Counted from the first letter of the stretch, positions 1-13,881 are shown. The stretch: DNA of 64,000 bases from Axinella damicornis (GCA_963931865.1 OZ007506.1:9380855-9444854), one strand, 5' to 3'. Numbers and translations are program-made. The notes: generated by a model not told the origin, from the sequence alone.

Positions 1-1190
1 CTCCGGAGACGTAGGAGTGGAACATCGTAGCCTGGAGACAGTGTGAGTTGACATGTGGTTATCCTTTCCGTATGCATATTCAATGTGTTTCGCAGTCGAG
101 TTTTAATTCAAGCCAACATTTCACATTGTCCTTCTCTTCTTACCCTTCCCATGCAGCTGTAGTGCCTACCAGACTTCTTTTAGCGCATCCCCTGGCTCCA
201 GCACTGGGTACGTATACACGATTGCGGTGGAGCATTCTCTTCTGGTATACAGGATGGCGGTGGAGCATTCTCTACTGGTATACAGGATGGCGGTGGAGCA
301 TTCTCTACTCCGGAGACGTAGGAGTGGAACATCGTAGCCTGGAGACAGTGTGAGTTGACATGTGGCTATCCTTTCCCTATGCATATCCAATGCGTTTCAC
401 ATTCGATTTTTAATTCAGGCAAAACTTATCACATTGTCCTTCTCTTCTTACTCTTCCCATGCAGCTGTAGTGCCTACCAGACTTCTTATAGCGCATCCCC
501 CGGCTCCATCACTGGGTACGTCTACACGATGGCGGTGGAGCACTCTCTTCTGGTATACAGGATGGCGGTGGAGCATTCTCTACTGGTATACAGGATGGCG
601 GTGGAGCATTCTCTACTGGTATACAGGTTGGCGGTGGAGCATTCTCTACTCCGGAGACATAGGAGTGGAACATCGTAGCCTGCAGACAGTGTGAGTTGAC
701 ATGTGGCTATCCTTTCCCTATGCACATTCAATGCGTTTCGCATTCGATTTTTAATTCAGGCCAACATTTCACATTGTCCTTCTCTACTTACTCTTCCCAT
801 GGAGCTGTAGTGCCTACCAGAGTTCTTATAGCGCATCCCCCGGCTCCATCACTGGGTACGTATACACGATGGCGGTGGAGCATTCTTTTCTGGTATACAG
901 GATGGCGATGGAGCATTCTCTACTGGTATACAGGATGGCGATGGAGCATTCTCTACCCCGGAGACGTAGGAGTGGAACATCGTATCCTGGAGACAGTGTG
1001 AGTTGACATGTGGCTATCCTTTCCCTATGCGTATTCAAAGCGTTTCGCATTCCATTTTTAATTCAGGCCAACATTTCACATTGTCCTTCTCTACTTACTC
1101 TTCCCATGCAGCTGTAGTGCCTACCAGACTTCTTATAGCGCATCCCCCGGCTCCAGCACTGGGTACGTATACACGATGGCGGTGGAGCAT
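1..1190. repeat. Long-range duplicate, copy 1 (partner at 14,751)
   Basis: The window start matches 14,751 onward base for base over the first landmarks (ctccggagacgtaggagtgg). The succession of monomer types is also shared: standard, then the four-sub-repeat monomer with gcaaaacttatcacattg, then the monomer with catggagctg and ctccatcactggg. Similarity as a special pair is lost at about 1,190, where the partner has ggctgtgg and an internal deletion. Offset 14,750 bp. Confidence 0.85.
206..310. repeat. 33-bp internal sub-repeat (example monomer)
   Basis: Within each monomer a 33-bp unit built around gatggcggtggagcattctc and tggtatacag is repeated, normally three times. The first copy ends cttctgg and later copies end ctactgg. 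Because 33 is a multiple of 3, copy-number change keeps any reading frame. On the minus strand one frame reads an 11-residue unit, (V/E)ENAPPPSC followed by IP. Four-copy monomers occur at about 355-695, 15,105-15,445, 31,813-32,152, 51,785-52,123, 54,275-54,532 and 54,862-55,200. Two-copy monomers occur near 3,437-3,710, 25,000-25,273 and 31,239-31,512. Confidence 0.93.
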
Positions 1191-1293
1191 TCTCTTCTGG
1201 TATACAGGATGGCGGTGGAGCATTCTCTACTGGTATACAGGATGGCGGTGGAGCATTCTCTACTCCGGAGACGTAGGAGTGGAACATCGTAGC
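1099..1293 (-). other. Candidate repeated exon (195 nt, phase 0-0), representative intact monomer
   Basis: On the minus strand this block runs from an acceptor-like site (cactgtctccag just above 1,293) to a donor-like GTAAGT (GT at 1,098-1,097). It has 65 codons and starts and ends at codon boundaries, so spliced copies would stay in frame. The peptide begins ATMFHSYVSG, has three 11-residue units of the type VENAPPPSCIP, and ends with TQCWSRGMRYKKSG and HYSCMGR, with five cysteines. The neighbouring spacer is 112 bp, short but possible for an invertebrate intron, and reading into it soon meets a stop. I recognise no protein family. The same block repeats across the array; whether it is transcribed cannot be seen here. 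Confidence 0.4.
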
Positions 1294-1919
1294 CTGGAGA
1301 CAGTGTGAGTTGACAAGTGGCTATCCTTTCCGTATGCATATTCAATGTGTTTCGCAGTCGAGTTTTAATTCAGGCCAACATTTCACATTGTCCTTCTCTG
1401 CTTACTCTTCCCATGCAGCTGTAGTGCCTACCAGACTTCTTATAGCGCATCCCCCGGTTCCAGCACTGGGTACGTATGCACGATGGCGGTGGAGCATTCT
1501 CTTCTGGTATACAGGATGGCGGTGGAGCATTCTCTACTGGTATTCAGGATGGAGGTGGAGCATTCTCTACTCCGGAGACGTAGGAGTGGAACATCATAGC
1601 TTGGAGACAGTGTGAGTTGACATCTGGCTATCCTTTCCCTATGCATATTTAATGCGTTTCGCATTCCATTTTTTATTCAGGCCAACATTTCACATTGTCC
1701 TTCTCTACTTACTCTTCCCATGCAGCTGTAGAGCCTACCAGACTTCTTATAGCGCATCCCCCGGCTCCAGCACTGGGCAAGTATACACGATGGCGGTGGA
1801 GCATTCTCTTCTGGTATACAGGATGGCGGTGGAGCATTCTCTACTGGTATACAGGATGGCGGTGGAGCATTCTCTACTCCGGAGACGTAGGAGTGGAACA
1901 TCGTAGCCTGGAGACAGTG

Positions 1920-3410
1920 TGAGTTGACATGTGGCTATCCTTTCCGTATTCATATTCAATGTGTTTCGCAGTCGAGTTTTAATTCAGGCCAACATTTCAC
2001 ATTGTCCTTCTCTACTTACTCTTCCCATGCAGCTGTAGTGCCTACCAGACTTCTTATAGCGCATCCCCGGCTCCAGCACTGGGTACATACACACGATGGC
2101 GGTGGAGCATTCTCTTCTGGTATACAGGATGGCGGTGGAGCATTCTCTACTGGTATACAGGATGACGGTGCAGCATTCTCTTCTTCGGAGACGTAGGAGT
2201 GGAATGGAGACAGTGTGAGTTGATATGTGGCTATCCTTTCTCTATCCATATTCAATGCGTTTCGCATTCCATTTTTAATTCAGGCCAACATTTCACATTA
2301 TCCTTCTCTACTTACTCTTCCCATGCAGCTGAAGTGCCTACCAGACTTCTTATTGCGCATCCCCCGGCTCCAGCACTGGGTACGTATACACGATGGCGGT
2401 GGAGTATTCTCTTCTTGTATACCGGATGGCGGTGGAGCATTCTGTACTGGTATACAGGATGGCGGTGGAGCATTCTCTACTCCGGAGTCGTAGGAGTGGA
2501 ACATCGTAGCCTGGAGACAGTGTGAGTTGACATGTGGCTATCCTTTCCCTATGCATATTCAATGCGTTTCGCATTCAATTTTTAATTCAGGCCAACATTT
2601 CACATTGTCCTTCTCTACTTACCCTTCCCATGCAGCTGTAGTGCCTATCAGACTTCTTATAGCGCATCCCCCGGCTCCAGCACATGGTACGTATACACGA
2701 TGGCGGTGGAGCATTCTCTTCTGGTATACAGGATGGCGGTTGAGCATTCTCTACTTGTATACAGGATGGCAATGGAGCATTCTCTACTCCGAAGACGTAG
2801 GAGTGGAACATCGTAGCCTGAAGACAGTGTGAGTTGACATGTGGCTATCCTTTCAGTATGCATATTCAATGTGTTTCGCAGTCGAGTTTTAATTCAGGCC
2901 AACATTTCACATTGTCCTTCTCTACTTACTCTTCCCATGCAGCTGTAGTGCCTCCCAGGCTTCTTATAGCGCATCCCCGGCTCCAGCACTGGGTACATAC
3001 ACACGATGGCGGTGGAGCATTCTCTTCTGGTATACAGGATGGCGGTGGAGCATTCTCTACTGGTATACAGGATGACGGTGGAGCATTCTCTTCTCCGGAG
3101 ACGTAGGAGTGGAATGGAGACAGTGTGAGTTGATATGTGGCTATCCTTTCTCTATCCATATTCAATGCGTTTCGCATTCCATTTTTAATTCAGGCCAACA
3201 TTTCACATTATCCTTCTCTACTTACTCTTCCCATGCAGCTGAAGTGCCTACCAGACTTCTTATTGCGCATCCCCCGGCTCCAGCACTGGGTACGTATACA
3301 CGATGGCGGTGGAGTCTTCTCTTCTGGTAAACCGGATGGCGGTGGAGCATTCTGTACTTGTATTCAGGATGGCGGTGGAGCATTCTCTACTCCGGAGTCG
3401 TAGGAGTGGA
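1920..3410. repeat. 910-bp higher-order repeat, two tandem copies
   Basis: A pair of monomers (296 bp with the 10-bp deletion and one missing C, then 307 bp with cattatcc, gctgaagtgcc and cggagtcgtagg) at about 1,924-2,520 recurs at 2,834-3,430. The third monomer of each set is more diverged. The same dimer appears again near 8,203 and 12,979. Confidence 0.8.
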
Positions 3411-3944
3411 ACATCGTAGCCTGGAGACAGTGTGAGTTGACATGTGGCTATCCTTTCCCTATGCATATTCAATGCGTTTCGCATTCGATTTTTAATTCAG
3501 GCCAACATTTCACATTGTCCTTCTCTACTTACCCTTCCCATGCAGCTGTAGTGCCTACCAGACTTCTTATTGCGCATCCCCCGGCTACAGCACTGGGTAC
3601 GTATACACGATGGCGGTGGAGCATTCTCTTCTGGTATACAGGATGGCGATGGAGCATTCTCTACTCCGGAGACGTAGGAGTGGAACATCGTAGCCTGGAG
3701 ACAGTGTGAGTTGACATGTGGCTATCCTTTCCCCATGCATATTCAATGCGTTTCGCATTCCATTTTTAATTCCGGCCAACTTTTCACATTGTCCTTCTCT
3801 ACTTACTCTTCCCATGCAGCTGTAGTGCCTACCAGACTTCTTATAGCGCATCCCCCGGCTCCAGCACTGTGTACGTATACACGATGGCGGTGGAGCATTC
3901 TCTTCTGGTATACAGGATGGCGGTGGAGCATTCTCTACTGGTAT

Positions 3945-6353
3945 ACAGGATGACGGTGGAGCATTCTCTACTCCGGAGACGTGGGAGTGGAATGGAGACA
4001 GTGTGAGTTGATATGTGGCTATCCTTTCCCTATCCATATTCAATGCGTTTCGCATTCGATTTTTAATTCAGGCCAACATTTCACATTGTCCTTCTCTACT
4101 TACTCTTCCCATGCAGCTGTAGTGCCTACCAGACTTCTTATAGCGCATCCCCCGGCTCCAGCACTGGGTACGTATACACGATGGCAGTGGAGTATTCTCT
4201 TCTGGTATACAGGATGGCGGTGGAGCATTCTCTACTGGTATACAGATGGCGGTGGAGCATTCTCTACTCCGGAGACGTAGGAGTGGAACATCGTAGCCTG
4301 GAGACAGTGTGAGTTGACATGTGGCTATCCTTTCCGTATGCATATTCAATGCGTTTCGCATTCGATTTTTAATTCAGGCCAACATTTCACAGTCCTTCTT
4401 TACTTACTCTTCCCATGGAGCTGTAGTGCCTACCAGAGTTCTTATAGCGCATCCCCCGGCTCCATCACTGGGTACGTAAACACGATGGCGGTGGAGCATT
4501 CTCTTCTGGTATACAGGATGGCGGTGGAGCATTCTCTACTGGTATACAGGATGGCGATGGAGCATTCTCTACTCCGGAGACGTAGGAGTGGAACATCGTA
4601 TCCTGGAGACAATGTGAGTTGACATGTGGCTATCCTTTCCCTATGCGTATTCAAAGCGTTTCGCATTCCATTTTTAATTCAGGCCAACATTTCACATTGT
4701 CCTTCTCTACTTACTCTTCCCATGCAGCTGTAGTGCCTACCAGACTTCTTATAGTGCATCCCCCGGCTCCAGCACTTAGTACGTATGCACGATGGCTTTG
4801 GAGCATTCTCTTCTGGTATACAGGATGGTGGTGGAGCATTCTCTACTGGTATACAGGATGACGGTGGAGCATTCTCTACTCCGGAGACGTAGGAGTGGAA
4901 TGGAGACAGTGTGAGTTGATATGTGGCTATCCTTTCCCTATCCATATTCAATGCGTTTCGCATTCGATTTTTAATTCAGGCCAACATTTCACATTGTCCT
5001 TCTCTACTTACTCTTCCCATGCAGCTGTAGTGCCTACCAGATTTCTTATAGCGCATCCCCCGGCTCCAGCACTGGGTACGTATACACGATGGCGGTGGAG
5101 TATTCTCTTCTGGTATACAGGATGGCGGTGGAGCATTCTCTACTGGTATATAGGATGACGGTGGAGCATTCTCTACTCCGGAGACGTGGGAGTGGAATGG
5201 AGACAGTGTGAGTTGATATGTGGCTATCCTTTCCCTATCCATATTCAATGCGTTTCGCATTCGATTTTTAATTCAGGCCAACATTTCACATTGTCCTTCT
5301 CTACTTACTCTTCCCATGCAGCTGTAGTGCCTACCAGACTTCTTATAGCGCATCCCCCGGCTCCAGCACTGGGTACGTATACACGATGGCAGTGGAGTAT
5401 TCTCTTCTGGTATACAGGATGGCGGTGGAGCATTCTCTACTGGTATACAGATGGCGGTGGAGCATTCTCTACTCCGGAGACGTAGGAGTGGAACATCGTA
5501 GCCTGGAGACAGTGTGAGTTGACATGTGGCTATCCTTTCCGTATGCATATTCAATGCGTTTCGCATTCGATTTTTAATTCAGGCCAACATTTCACAGTCC
5601 TTCTTTACTTACTCTTCCCATGGAGCTGTAGTGCCTACCAGAGTTCTTATAGCGCATCCCCCGGCTCCATCACTGGGTACGTATACACGATGGCGGTGGA
5701 GCATTCTCTTCTGGTATACAGGATGGCGGTGGAGCATTCTCTACTGGTATACAGGATGGCGATGGAGCATTCTCTACTCCGGAGACGTAGGAGTGGAACA
5801 TCGTATCCTGGAGACAATGTGAGTTGACATGTGGCTATCCTTTCCCTATGCGTATTCAAAGCGTTTCGCATTCCATTTTTAATTCAGGCCAACATTTCAC
5901 ATTGTCCTTCTCTACTTACTCTTCCCATGCAGCTGTAGTGCCTACCAGACTTCTTATAGTGCATCCCTTGGCTCCAGCACTTAGTACGTATGCACGATGG
6001 CTTTGGAGCATTCTCTTCTGGTATACAGGATGGTGGTGGAGCATTCTCTACTGGTATACAGGATGACGGTGGAGCATTCTCTACTCCGGAGACGTAGGAG
6101 TGGAATGGAGACAGTGTGAGTTGATATGTGGCTATCCTTTCCCTATCCATATTCAATGCGTTTCGCATTCGATTTTTAATTCAGGCCAACATTTCACATT
6201 GTCCTTCTCTACTTACTCTTCCCATGCAGCTGTAGTGCCTACCAGATTTCTTATAGCGCATCCCCCGGCTCCAGCACTGGGTACGTATACACGATGGCGG
6301 TGGAGTATTCTCTTCTGGTATACAGGATGGCGGTGGAGCATTCTCTACTGGTA
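3945..6353. repeat. 1,205-bp four-monomer higher-order repeat, two tandem copies
   Basis: Copy 1 is about 3,945-5,149 and copy 2 about 5,150-6,353. Each holds, in order, a monomer with the 10-bp deletion, one with the 1-bp sub-repeat deletion (tatacagatggcgg), one with catttcacagtcc and catggagctg, and one with gtgcatccc and a changed lead (gatggctttgg). Only a few bases differ between copies. Confidence 0.85.
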
Positions 6354-9105
6354 TACAGATGGCGGTTGAGCATTCTCTACTCCTGAGACGTAGGAGTGGA
6401 ACATCGTATCCTAGAGACAGTGTGAGTTGACATGTGGCTATCTTTTCACTATGCGTATTCAAAGCGTTTCGCATTCCATTTTTAATTCAGGCCAACATTT
6501 CACATTGTCCTTCTCTACTTACTCTTTCCATGCAGCTGTAGTGCCTACCAGACTTCTTATAGCGCATCCCCCGGCTCCAGCACTGGGTACGTATACACGA
6601 TGGCGGTGGAGCATTCTCTTCTGGTATACAGGATGGTGGTGGAGCATTCTCTACTGGTATACAGGATGACGGTGGAGCATTCTCTACTCCGGAGACGTAG
6701 GAGTGGAATGGAGAAAGTGTGAGTTGATATGTGGCTATCCTTTCCCTATCCTTATTCAATGCGTTTCGCATTCGATTTTTAATTCAGGCCAACATTTCAC
6801 ATTGTCCTTCTCTACTTACTCTTCCCATGCAGCTGTAGTGCCTACCAGACTTCTTATAGCGCATCCCCCGGCTCCAGCACTGGGTAGGTATACACGATGG
6901 CGGTGGAGCACTCTCTACTGGTATTCAGGATGGCGGTGGAGCATTCTCTACTCCGTAGACATAGGAGTAGAACATCGTAGCCTGGAGACAGTGTGAGTTG
7001 ACATGTGGTTATCCTTTCCCTATGTGTATTCAATGCGTTTCGCATTCCATTTTTAATTCAGGCCAACATTTCACATTGTCGTTCTCTACTTACTCTTCCC
7101 ATGCAGCTGTAGTGCCTACCAGACTTCTTATAGCGCATCCCCCGGCTCCAGCACTGGGTACGTATACACGATGGCGGTGGAGCATTCTCTTCTGATATAC
7201 AGGATGGCGGTGGAGCATTCTCTACTGGTATACATGATGACGGTGGAGCATTCTCTACTCCGGAGACGTAGGAGTGGAATGGAGACAGAGTGAGTTGATA
7301 TGTGGCTATCCTTTCCCTATCCATATTCAATGCGTTTCGCATTCGATTTTTAATTCAGGCCAACATTTCACATTGTCCTTCTCTACTTACTCTTCCCATG
7401 CAGCTGTAGTGCCTACCAGACTTCTCATAGCGCATCCCCCGGCTCCAGCACTGGGTACGTATACACGATGGCGGTGGAGTATTCTCTTCTGGTATACAGG
7501 ATGGCGGTGGAGCATTCTCTACTGGTATACAGATGGCGGTGAAGCATTCTCTACTCCTGAGACGTAGGAGTGGAACATCGTAGCCTGGAGACAGTGTGAG
7601 TTGACATGTGGCTATCCTTTCCCTATGCATATTAAATGCGTTTCGCATTCGATTTTTAATTCAGGCCAACATTTCACAGTCCTTCTCTACTTACTCTTCC
7701 CATGGAGCTGTAGTGCCTACCAGTGTTCTTATAGCACATCCCCCGGCTCCAGCACTGGGTACATATACACGATGGCGGTGGAGCATTCTCTTCTGGTATA
7801 CAGGATGGCGGTGGAGCATTCTCTACTGGTATACAGGATGACGGTGGAGCATTCTCTACTCCGGAGACGTAGGAGTCGAATGGAGACAGTGTGAGTTGAT
7901 ATGTGGCTATCCTTTCCCTATCCGTATTCAATGCGTTTCGCATTCAATTTTTAATTCAGGCCAACATTTCACATTGTCCTTCTCTACTTACTCTTCCCAT
8001 GCAGCTGTAGTGCCTACCAGACTTCTTATAGCGCATCCCCCAGCTCCAGCACTGGGTACGTATACGCGATGGTGGTAGAGCATTCTCTTCTGGTATACAG
8101 GATGGCGGTGGAGCATTCTCGACTGGTATACAGGATGGCGGTTGAGCATTCTCTACTCCGGAGACGTAGCAGTGGAACATCGTAGCCTGGAGACGGTTTG
8201 AGTTGACATGTGGCTATCCTTTCCCTATGCATATTCAATTCGTTTCGCATTCGAGTTTTAATTCAGGCCAACATTTCACATTGACCTTTTCTACTTACTC
8301 TTCCCATGCAGCTGTAGTGCCTACCAGACTTCTTATAGCGCATCCCCGGCTCCAGCACTGGGTACATACACACGATGGCGGTGGAGCATTCTCTTCTGGT
8401 ATACAGGATGGCGGTGGAGCATTCTCTACTGGTATACAGGATGACGGTGGAGCATTCTCTTCTCCGGAGACGTAGGAGTGGAATGGAGACAGTGTGAGTT
8501 GATATGTGGCTATCCTTTCTCTATCCATATTCAATGCGTTTCGCATTCCATTTTTAATTCAGGCCAACATTTCACATTATCCTTCTCTACTTACTCTTCC
8601 CATGCAGCTGAAGTGCCTACCAGACTTCTTATTGCGCATCCCCCGGCTCCAGCACTGGGTACGTATACACGATGGCGGTGGAGTATTCTCTTCTGGTATA
8701 CTGGATGGCGGTGGAGCATTCTGTACTGGTATACAGGATGGCGGTGGAGCATTCTCTACTCCGGAGTCGTAGGAGTGGAACATCGTAGCCTGGAGACAGT
8801 GTGAGTTGACATGTGGCTATCCTTTCACTATGCATATTCAATGCGTTTCGCATTCGATTTTTAATTCAGGCCAACATTTCACATTGTCCTTCTCTACTTA
8901 CCCTTCCCATGCAGCTGTAGTGCCTATCAGACTTCTTATAGCGCATCCCCCGGCTCCAGCACTAGGTACGTATACACGATGGCGGTGGAGCATTCTCTTC
9001 TGGTATACAGGATGGCGGTGGAGCATTCTCTACTTGTATACAGGATGGCGATGGAGCATTCTCTACTCCGGAGACGTAGGAGTGGAACATCGTAGCCTGG
9101 AGACA
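5160..9105. repeat. About 3.9-kb segment, copy 1 of a 4,776-bp spaced duplication
   Basis: The order of monomer variants from 5,160 to 9,105 recurs from 9,936 to 13,881 at a constant offset of 4,776 bp. The match includes distinctive monomers such as that at 7,601 (tgttcttatagcacatc) and that at 8,203 (ttgaccttttctac). The block spans about 13 monomers and keeps register throughout, so it was copied as one piece. Confidence 0.88.
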
Positions 9106-9935
9106 GTGTGAGTTGACATGTGGCTATCCTTTCCCTATGCACATTCAATGCGTTTCGCATTCGATTTTTAATTCAGGTCAACATTTCACATTGTCCTTCT
9201 CTACTTACTCTTCCCATGCAGCTGTAGTGCCTACCAGACTTCTTATAGCGCATCCCCCGGCTCCAGCACTGGGTACGTATACACGATGGCGGTGGAGTAT
9301 TCTCTTCTGGTATACAGGATGGCGGTGGAGCATTCTCTACTGGTATACAGATGGCGGTTGAGCATTCTCTACTCCGGAGACGTAGCAGTGGAACATCGTA
9401 GCCTGGAGACGGTTTGAGTTGACATGTGGCTATCCTTTCCCTATGCATATTCAATGCGTTTCGCATTCGAATTTAATTCAGGCCAACATTTCACATTGAC
9501 CTTTTCTACTTACTCTTCCCATGCAGCTGTAGTGCCTACCAGACTTCTTATAGCGCATCCCCCGGCTCCAGCACTGGGTAGGTATACACGATGGCGGTGG
9601 AGCACTCTCTACTGGTATACAGGATGGCGGTGGAGCATTCTCTACTCCGGAGACGTAGGAGTGGAACATCGTAGCCTGGAGACAGTGTGAGTTGACATGT
9701 GGTTATCCTTTCCCTATGTGTATTCAAAGCGTTTCGCATTCCATTTTTAATTCAGGCCAACATTTCACATTGTCCTACTTTACTTACTCTTCCCATGCAG
9801 CTGTAGTGCCTACCAGACTTCTTATAGCGCATCCCCCGGCTCCAGCACTGTGTACGTATACACGATGGCGGTGGAGCATTCTCTTCTGGTATACAGGATG
9901 GCGGTGGAGCATTCTCTACTGGTATACAGGATGAC

Positions 9936-12900
9936 GGTGTAGCATTCTCAACTCCGGAGACGTGGGAGTGGAATGGAGACAGTGTGAATTGATATGTGGC
10001 TATCCTTTCCCTATCCATATTCAATGCGTTTCGCATTCGATTTTTAATTCAGGCCAACATTTCACTTTGTCCTTCTCTACTTACTCTTCCCATGCAGCTG
10101 TAGTGCCTACCAGACTTCTTATAGCGCATCCCCCGGCTCCAGCACTGGGTACGTATACACGATGGCGGTGGAGTATTCTCTTCTGGTATACAGGATGGCG
10201 GTGGAGCATTCTCTACTGGTATACAGATGGCGGTGGAGCATTCTCTACTCCGGAGACGTAGGAGTGGAACATCGTAGCCTGGAGACAGTGTGAGTTGACA
10301 TGTGGCTATCCTTTCCGTATGCATATTCAATGCGTTTCGCATTCGATTTTTAATTCAGGCCAACATTTCACAGTCCTTCTTTACTTACTCTTCCCATGGA
10401 GCTGTAGTGCCTACCAGAGTTCTTATAGCGCATCCCCCGGCTCCATCACTGGGTACGTATACACGATGGCGGTGGAGCATTCTCTTCTGGTATACAGGAT
10501 GGCGGTGGAGCATTCTCTACTGGTATACAGGATGGCGATGGAGCATTCTCTACTCCGGAGACGTAGGAGTGGAACATCGTATCCTGGAGACAGTGTGAGT
10601 TGAAATGTGGCTATCCTTTCCCTATGCGTATTCAAAGCGTTTCGCATTCCATTTTTAATTCAGGCCAACATTTCACATTGTCCTTCTCTACTTACTCTTC
10701 CCATGCAGCTGTAGTGCCTACCAGACTTCTTATAGCGCATCCCCCGGCTCCAGCACTTGGTACGTATGCACGATGGCGGTGGAGCATTCTCTTCTGGTAT
10801 ACAGGATGGTGGTGGAGCATTCTCTACTGGTATACAGGATGACGGTGGAGCATTCTCTACTCCGGAGACGTAGGAGTGGAATGGAGACAGTGTGAGTTGA
10901 TATGTGGCTATCCTTTCCCTATCCATATTCAATGCGTTTCGCATTCGATTTTTAATTCAGGCCAACATTTCACATTGTCCTTCTCTACTTACTCTTCCCA
11001 TGCAGCTGTAGTGCCTACCAGATTTCTTATAGCGCATCCCCCGGCTCCAGCACTGGGTACGTATACACGGTGGTGGTGGAGTATTCTCTTCTGGTATACA
11101 GGATGGCGGTGGAGCATTCTCTACTGGTATACAGATGGCGGTTGAGCATTCTCTACTCCGGAGACGTAGGAGTGGAACATCGTATCCTAGAGACAGTGTG
11201 AGTTGACATGTGGCTATCCTTTCACTATGCGTATTCAAAGCGTTTCGCATTCCATTTTTAATTCAGGCCAACATTTCACATTGTCCTTCTCTACTTACTC
11301 TTTCCATGCAGCTGTAGTGCCTACCAGACTTCTTATAGCGCATCCCCCGGCTCCAGCACTGGGTACGTATACACGATGGCGGTGGAGCATTCTCTTCTGG
11401 TATACAGGATGGTGGTGGAGCATTCTCTACTGGTATACAGGATGACGGTGGAGCATTCTCTACTCCGGAGACGTAGGAGTGGAATGGAGAAAGTGTGAGT
11501 TGATATGTGGCTATCCTTTCCCTATCCTTATTCAATGCGTTTCGCATTTGATTTTTAATTCAGGCCAACATTTCACATTGTCCTTCTCTACTTACTCTTC
11601 CCATGCAGCTGTAGTGCCTACCAGACTTTTTATAGCGCATCCCCCGGCTCCAGCACTGGGTAGGTATACACGATGGCGGTGGAGCACTCTCTACTGGTAT
11701 TCAGGATGGCGGTGGAGCATTCTCTACTCCGTAGACATAGGAGTGGAACATCGTAGCCTGGAGACAGTGTGAGTTGACATGTGGTTATCCTTTCCCTATG
11801 TGTATTCAATGCGTTTCGCATTCCATTTTTAATTCAGGCCAACATTTCACATTGTCGTTCTCTACTTACTCTTCCCATGCAGCTGTAGTGCCTACCAGAC
11901 TTCTTATAGCGCATCCCCCGGCTCCAGCACTGGGTACGTATACACGATGGCGGTGGAGCATTCTCTTCTGGTATACAGGATGGCGGTGGAGCATTCTCTA
12001 CTGGTATACAGGATGACGGTGGAGCATTCTCTACTCCGGAGACGTAGGAGTGGAATGGAGACAGAGTGAGTTGATATGTGGCTATCCTTTCCCTATCCAT
12101 ATTCAATGCGTTTCGCATTCGATTTTTAATTCAGGCCAACATTTCACATTGTCCTTCTCTACTTACTCTTCCCATGCAGCTGTAGTGCCTACCAGACTTC
12201 TCATAGCGCATCCCCCGGCTCCAGCACTGGGTACGTATACACGATGGCGGTGGAGTATTCTCTTCTGGTATACAGGATGGCGGTGGAGCATTCTCTACTG
12301 GTATACAGATGGCGGTGGAGCATTCTCTACTCCTGAGACGTAGGAGTGGAACATCGTAGCCTGGAGACAATGTGAGTTGACATGTGGCTATCCTTTCCCT
12401 ATGCATATTAAATGCGTTTCGCATTCGATTTTTAATTCAGGCCAACATTTCACAGTCCTTCTCTACTTACTCTTCCCATGGAGCTGTAGTGCCTACCAGT
12501 GTTCTTATAGCACATCCCCCGGCTCCAGCACTGGGTACATATACACGATGGCGGTGGAGCATTCTCTTCTGGTATACAGGATGGCGGTGGAGCATTCTCT
12601 ACTGGTATACAGGATGACGGTGGAGCATTCTCTACTCCGGAGACGTAGGAGTCGAATGGAGACAGTGTGAGTTGATATGTGGCTATCCTTTCCCTATCCG
12701 TATTAAATGCGTTTCGCATTCAATTTTTAATTCAGGCCAACATTTCACATTGTCCTTCTCTACTTACTCTTCCCATGCAGCTGTAGTGCCTACCAGACTT
12801 CTTATAGCGCATCCCCCAGCTCCAGCACTGGGTACGTATACGCGATGGTGGTAGAGCATTCTCTTCTGGTATACAGGATGGCGGTGGAGCATTCTCGACT

Positions 12901-13881
12901 GGTATACAGGATGGCGGTTGAGCATTCTCTACTCCGGAGACGTAGCAGTGGAACATCGTAGCCTGGAGACGGTTTGAGTTGACATGTGGCTATCCTTTCC
13001 CTATGCATATTCAATTCGTTTCGCATTCGAGTTTTAATTCAGGCCAACATTTCACACTGACCTTTTCTACTTACTCTTCCCATGCAGCTGTAGTGCCTAC
13101 CAGACTTCTTATAGCGCATCCCCGGCTCCAGCACTGGGTACATACACACGATGGCGGTGGAGCATTCTCTTCTGGTATACAGGATGGCGATGGAGCATTC
13201 TCTACTGGTATACAGGATGACGGTGGAGCATTCTCTTCTCCGGAGACGTAGGAGTGGAATGGAGACAGTGTGAGTTGATATGTGGCTATCCTTTCTCTAT
13301 CCATATTCAATGCGTTTCGCATTCCATTTTTAATTCAGGCCAACATTTCACATTATCCTTCTCTACTTACTCTTCCCATGCAGCTGAAGTGCCTACCAGA
13401 CTTCTTATTGCGCATCCCCCGGCTCCAGCACTTGGTACGTATACACGATGGCGGTGGAGTATTCTCTTCTGGTATACTGGATGGCGGTGGAGCATTCTGT
13501 ACTGGTATACAGGATGGCGGTGGAGCATTCTCTACTCCGGAGTCGTAGGAGTGGAACATCGTAGCCTGGAGACAGTGTGAGTTGACATGTGGCTATCCTT
13601 TCACTATGCATATTCAATGCGTTTCGCATTCGATTTTTAATTCAGGCCAACATTTCACATTGTCCTTCTCTACTTACCCTTCCCATGCAGCTGTAGTGCC
13701 TATCAGACTTCTTATAGCGCATCCCCCGGCTCCAGCACTGGGTACGTATACACGATGGCGGTGGAGCATTCTCTTCTGGTATACAGGATGGCGGTGGAGC
13801 ATTCTCTACTTGTATACAGGATGGCGATGGAGCATTCTCTACTCCGGAGACGTAGGAGTGGAACATCGTAGCCTGGAGACA
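9936..13881. repeat. About 3.9-kb segment, copy 2 of a 4,776-bp spaced duplication
   Basis: Partner of 5,160-9,105 with sparse point differences. Flanking monomers on both sides do not match the partner's flanks, which places the breakpoints near 9,936 and 13,881. Confidence 0.88.

Noticed and set aside
48..353. Plus-strand open frame of 101 codons filling each monomer (repeated about 190 times)
   Set aside because: Its first codon is TTG, it spans both spacer and block, and it ends with TGA in every monomer while the period is not a multiple of 3. It recurs only because the monomer is repeated and stop-poor.
166..390. Second minus-strand frame in each monomer (74 codons beginning MRNALN in many copies)
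   Set aside because: It reads through the spacer into the block in a frame different from the splice-consistent one and always stops. The 33-bp sub-repeat lacks stops in several frames, so openness alone is not evidence.
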